8,608 nt of DNA from an uncultured Pseudorhodobacter sp. (GTDB lineage: Bacteria > Pseudomonadota > Alphaproteobacteria > Rhodobacterales > Rhodobacteraceae): contig CAMFLG010000110.1 in assembly GCA_945957495.1 (NCBI GenBank), positions 1 to 8,608 on the forward strand. Reading direction: 5' to 3'. The translations under genes and the position numbers were made by a program. How positions within the stretch are numbered: position 1 is the stretch's first letter; every line of letters begins with the position of its first letter. The notes under the pieces were generated by a model. It made no database searches. It worked only from the letters and a program-made list of their open reading frames with translations, and was not told the DNA's origin. Of the stretch, positions 6,125 through 8,608 are shown in pieces.

Positions 6125-7348
6125 TTCGTCATTGGTGATGTCGCGGTAGGTGAAGGCCGCCGCATCCAGTTGCGCGAACAGGATGCCGAAATTCGCGGCG
6201 CTGCTGGTTTCGATGCCGATCAGAACCGAGCCAAAGTTGCGGGCGGATTTCTTGAGGTATTCAAAACGGGCGATGTCGTCATCCGGGCCGAGCATGCCCA
6301 GAAATTCCTTCAGCGCGCCGGGGCGCTGCGGCATGCGCAGGATGAAGTATTTCTTCACCCCGGAATAGCGCTGCGCGCGTTCCTTGACCTCTGGCAGGCG
6401 TTCGAAATCAAAGTTGCCGCCCGAGGTGACGCAGACAACGGTTTTGCCCGCGATCTGATCGGCCAGTTCCGGCAGCACATCCAGCGACAGCGCACCTGCG
6501 GGTTCCAGAACGATGCCTTCCACGTTCAGCATTTCCAGCATGGTCACGCAAATGCGATCCTCGGGTGCCAAGAGAACCTCGGAAGGTTTCACCCAGGTCA
6601 GCGCGGCGAAGGTCTTGTCGCCCAGCCGGGCCACGGCGGCGCCATCGACGAAACTGTTGACGCGGGCCAGTGTGACCGGCTCTTGCGCGGCCAAAGCTGC
6701 GGTCAGGCTGGCACCGCCCAAGGGTTCGACAAAGCGGTAGTCTGTCTGCGGCGCCTCTGATCGCAGGAACCGCGTGACGCCAGAGGCAAGGCCACCGCCG
6801 CCCGCCGGCAAGATCACCAGATCGGGCGCACGCCCCAGTTGTTCAAGCATTTCCACGGCAACCGAGGCCTGACCTTCGATCACGTCGTCATCGTCAAAGG
6901 GGGACAGGAAATGCGCACCCTTCTCGGCACAGAATTTCTGCGAGGCGGCAAGGGTTTGGTCGAAATAGTCGCCGGTCAGCACGATTTTCACCGCGTCGCC
7001 GCCAAAGGCCCGGGTCTTGTCGATCTTTTGCTGGGGGGTGGTGACGGGCATGAAGATCGTGCCTTTCACCCCGAAATGCTTGCAAGCAAAGGCCACGCCC
7101 TGCGCGTGATTGCCCGCGCTGGCGCAGACAAATTCGGTTTGCATGGGATTGGTGGCGCGCACCTTGCGCATGGCTGTGAAGGCGCCGCGCAGTTTGTAGC
7201 TGCGCACGGGCGACAGATCTTCGCGTTTCAGCCAGATCTCTGCGCCATAACGCTGTGACAGGAATTCATTGCGCTGCAACGGCGTGCGCGGAAACAGCTC
7301 GCGCAGGGCGCGGGTGGATTGGCGGGCGGCTTGGGCGAAATCGGTCAT
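6101..7348 (-). CDS. ilvA: Threonine ammonia-lyase (threonine deaminase)
   Basis: This 415-residue PLP enzyme converts L-threonine to 2-oxobutanoate and ammonia, the first step of isoleucine synthesis, in the cytoplasm. Motifs of fold-type II PLP enzymes are clear: SYKLRGA with the cofactor lysine K52, CASAGNHAQG at about 75-84, and the glycine-rich phosphate-binding loop PAGGGGLASG. A C-terminal regulatory segment begins near KKYFILRMPQRPGALKEFL and looks like a single ACT-like domain. The protein is thus the short form, about 100 residues shorter than E. coli IlvA, which has two ACT-like units. Isoleucine feedback is plausible but not shown. The ATG at 7348 gives the usual N terminus (MTDFAQAARQ), but no strong Shine-Dalgarno precedes it. 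An in-frame ATG at 7366, behind GGGCGG, is an alternative adding six residues. It lies 36 bp downstream of the membrane protein gene, on the same strand. Confidence 0.94.
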   Translation of the reverse strand: MTDFAQAARQSTRALRELFPRTPLQRNEFLSQRYGAEIWLKREDLSPVRSYKLRGAFTAMRKVRATNPMQTEFVCASAGNHAQGVAFACKHFGVKGTIFMPVTTPQQKIDKTRAFGGDAVKIVLTGDYFDQTLAASQKFCAEKGAHFLSPFDDDDVIEGQASVAVEMLEQLGRAPDLVILPAGGGGLASGVTRFLRSEAPQTDYRFVEPLGGASLTAALAAQEPVTLARVNSFVDGAAVARLGDKTFAALTWVKPSEVLLAPEDRICVTMLEMLNVEGIVLEPAGALSLDVLPELADQIAGKTVVCVTSGGNFDFERLPEVKERAQRYSGVKKYFILRMPQRPGALKEFLGMLGPDDDIARFEYLKKSARNFGSVLIGIETSSAANFGILFAQLDAAAFTYRDITNDETLSEFLI

Positions 7349-7384
7349 AGAACCGGAATGCCGCATGCCGCCCGACAAAACAAG

Positions 7385-8140
7385 TCAGGCCAGCGGGCGT
7401 TTTTGCACATAATGGCCGTAAAGTGTGGTCAGGATCGACAGGCCGACCATCATCACCGGCCAGCCGATCACCAGCTGCCACAGTTGGGCCAGAACCGGAA
7501 TGCGGCCAAAGACGAAGAAGCCAAGCAGGTTCACCACCCACATCGCCAGCGCCATGATGACGGCAAGCTGCAGGATCGACACCCAATCGTCCTTTGTCGC
7601 CTCCCACCCGGCCAGAAAGCCGTGATCAACGCCGATCGCCGCGCCCGGCAGGGCGGCCGCCATGCGCAGCCCCAGGAAGATGAGCGGAACTTGCACCACA
7701 AGCGAGATCACCAAAAGACCGATCGCACCCGCCCCCATCGAGAACAAGGGCATTGCGATGACGCTTGCAATCATCCCCAGGATCATTGCCATCACCAGCA
7801 AGGCAATGCCGATCAGCAGCGCCTTGAGGAAATAGGCGCCCATCTTGTCGCCCATGAAGGGTGGCAGAATTGCGGTAGGTTCCTCGCTGAGCAAGACATA
7901 GCGATGCCACGCCACAGCGATCCAGACCCCGGCGGCGAGGTTGATCAGGCCAGCCAACAAGCCGCCCGCCGCACCGCGCATCGCCATTTCACCCCCCATG
8001 CCTGCACCCATCATCTGGGCGCCCAGCAGCAGGCCGATCACGGCCTGAACCAGGTAAAGCGCGCCGGAAACCTTTAGCGCCGCCGGAAGGTTGTTCATGA
8101 CCTGCCGCAACGCATGTTCGAAAATCTGCCTGCCCTTCAT
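7385..8140 (-). CDS. Six-helix membrane protein of unknown function
   Basis: This 251-residue protein is strongly hydrophobic, with about six predicted membrane segments near residues 22-44, 58-79, 103-129, 136-158, 187-211 and 217-241, and no cleaved signal peptide. The soluble N terminus (MKGRQIFEHALRQVMNNLP) resembles an amphipathic helix lying on the membrane. The conspicuous stretches AWHRYVLLSEEP (about 77-88) and AGWEATKDDW (about 177-186) lie in loops after helices. The general pattern recalls GPDPase-membrane-domain-like and related uncharacterised integral membrane families, but I cannot assign it. The start is well supported: ATG at 8140 follows AGAGGAG at a good distance. The frame is open 52 codons further upstream, but that sequence is not hydrophobic and lies before the Shine-Dalgarno. 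It is probably co-transcribed with ilvA, though no functional link to isoleucine synthesis is evident. Confidence 0.85.
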   Translation of the reverse strand: MKGRQIFEHALRQVMNNLPAALKVSGALYLVQAVIGLLLGAQMMGAGMGGEMAMRGAAGGLLAGLINLAAGVWIAVAWHRYVLLSEEPTAILPPFMGDKMGAYFLKALLIGIALLVMAMILGMIASVIAMPLFSMGAGAIGLLVISLVVQVPLIFLGLRMAAALPGAAIGVDHGFLAGWEATKDDWVSILQLAVIMALAMWVVNLLGFFVFGRIPVLAQLWQLVIGWPVMMVGLSILTTLYGHYVQKRPLA

Positions 8141-8508
8141 GTCTGCTCCTCTCAATTGCCTTGGGGTTGAATAATCTGCGGTCAATCTGACAGCATCCGC
8201 CGCCCCAAAGAAGGAAAATCTGCTTCCCTTCGGTGTGGGAGGGCCCGGAACCGGCTTTTGCGCAGGGCGGGGCTGCGGCCGCCCGGAAAAGTGCAAAAAC
8301 CATGCGGACCCTTGTTCTGCGAAATGCCCGGATCATGGGCGATTTTCCCCGCTGCGGACCGCAGGCCCGCGAAGATTGCCAGAATTCCCGTCAATTCACG
8401 CAGCCTGGCCACACAAGCCCATTAGTTTGTGCTTTTTTGTCTGGCCACTCTTTAAGCTGGACCGAAACTTTGCCACATACGACGCAATTATTTCCAAGAG
8501 GTCTTCGC
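8141..8508. other. 368-bp gene-free divergent spacer before cysD
   Basis: No credible gene is seen here; the open frames across it lack a ribosome site and family-like sequence. It must contain the promoters for the leftward membrane-protein/ilvA pair and rightward cysD. Visible structure: a GC-rich inverted repeat GGGCGG (8265-8270) / CCGCCC (8279-8284), a near-palindrome CTGCGGACCGCAG (8352-8364), and an imperfect inverted repeat at 8406-8447 described separately. The AT-rich stretch 8420-8500 is the likeliest cysD promoter zone. A degenerate pair TTGTGC (8427-8432) and TTTAAG (8451-8456), 18 bp apart, could serve it. Confidence 0.5.
8406..8447. promoter_or_regulatory. Imperfect inverted repeat upstream of cysD
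   Basis: Arms TGGCCACACAA (8406-8416) and TTGTCTGGCCA (8437-8447) are complementary over 11 positions with one mismatch, around a 20-nt centre. The same sequence also reads as a direct repeat CTGGCCAC at 8405-8412 and 8441-8448. It overlaps the candidate cysD promoter and lies about 60-100 bp before the cysD start. It could be a regulator binding site for sulfur control or an RNA hairpin. The structure is seen; the role is a guess. Confidence 0.3.
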
Positions 8509-8608
8509 ATGACGAACCCCGCACATTCGACGCCCGAGGCCGGCCCGAGCCGTCTGACGCATTTGCAGCGTCTTGAGGCTGAGAGCATTCACATCATGCG
8601 GGAGGTTG
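8509..8608 (+). CDS. cysD: Sulfate adenylyltransferase subunit 2, 3'-truncated by window end
   Basis: Only the first 33 codons are present. The residues SRLTHLQRLEAESIHIMREV match the characteristic N terminus of CysD, the ATP-pyrophosphatase subunit of ATP sulfurylase. With the GTPase subunit CysN it makes adenosine 5'-phosphosulfate from sulfate and ATP in assimilatory sulfate reduction. The catalytic PP-loop (SGGKDS/SIGKDS type) lies beyond the window. The ATG at 8509 follows AAGAGG (8496-8501) at 7 nt. The first dozen residues (MTNPAHSTPEAGP) are a variable, unstructured-looking extension compared with forms that start close to RLTHL. The identification is firm from this short conserved segment, but the rest of the gene and any cysN neighbour cannot be seen. 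Confidence 0.88.
   Translation, partial: MTNPAHSTPEAGPSRLTHLQRLEAESIHIMREV

Noticed and set aside
7319..8077. A 252-codon open frame on the plus strand opposite the membrane protein gene
   Set aside because: The product is a His/Gln-rich string with no domain, as expected when a hydrophobic gene is read from the other strand.
8235..8576. A 113-codon plus-strand frame in the spacer before cysD
   Set aside because: It runs into cysD in another frame, has no plausible ribosome site and contains no family-like sequence.

Overview
The window is GC-rich, densely packed chromosomal DNA of the kind found in the alphaproteobacterial order Rhodobacterales (Rhodobacter/Roseobacter relatives). The assignment rests on the protein flavour: the secreted endonuclease-like protein, the receiver-PP2C phosphatase beside a lone Hpt domain, and the run Hsp33, CoA-type NUDIX, CCA transferase. 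It is an inference without database comparison. I see no tRNA, rRNA, insertion sequence, CRISPR array or prophage gene.

Layout. 1-1032 (+): 3'-terminal part of a secreted endonuclease/exonuclease/phosphatase-fold protein whose start lies before the window. 3771-1045 (-): a compact operon of hslO (redox chaperone Hsp33), a CoA-pyrophosphatase-type NUDIX hydrolase and cca (tRNA nucleotidyltransferase). These genes overlap by 11 and 4 nt, so translational coupling is likely. 3844-4314 (+): a second, unrelated MutT-like NUDIX hydrolase, divergent from hslO. The 72-bp spacer between them holds three perfect palindromes spaced about two helical turns apart. 5582-4293 (-): a response regulator fused to a PP2C/SpoIIE-type (RsbU-like) phosphatase, overlapping the NUDIX gene tail to tail by 22 nt. 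5738-6070 (+): a stand-alone Hpt phosphotransfer protein, divergent from the phosphatase. 8140-6101 (-): a six-helix membrane protein of unknown function followed 36 nt later by ilvA (threonine ammonia-lyase). ilvA converges on the Hpt gene through a hairpin. 8509-8608 (+): the first 33 codons of cysD (ATP sulfurylase small subunit), after a 368-bp gene-free divergent spacer.

How the genes fit together. Most are housekeeping or stress-maintenance functions: protein quality control under oxidation, nucleotide and CoA turnover, tRNA end repair, isoleucine synthesis and sulfate assimilation. The regulatory highlight is the divergent pair of RR-PP2C phosphatase and Hpt protein. It looks like the input end of a phosphorelay-controlled partner-switching pathway, resembling RbaY of Rhodobacter capsulatus. 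Its kinase, anti-sigma and anti-anti-sigma partners are not in this window. I found no clearly new multi-gene system. The best leads are that pair, the palindrome cluster at 3787-3838, and the altered active-site motifs of the first protein.
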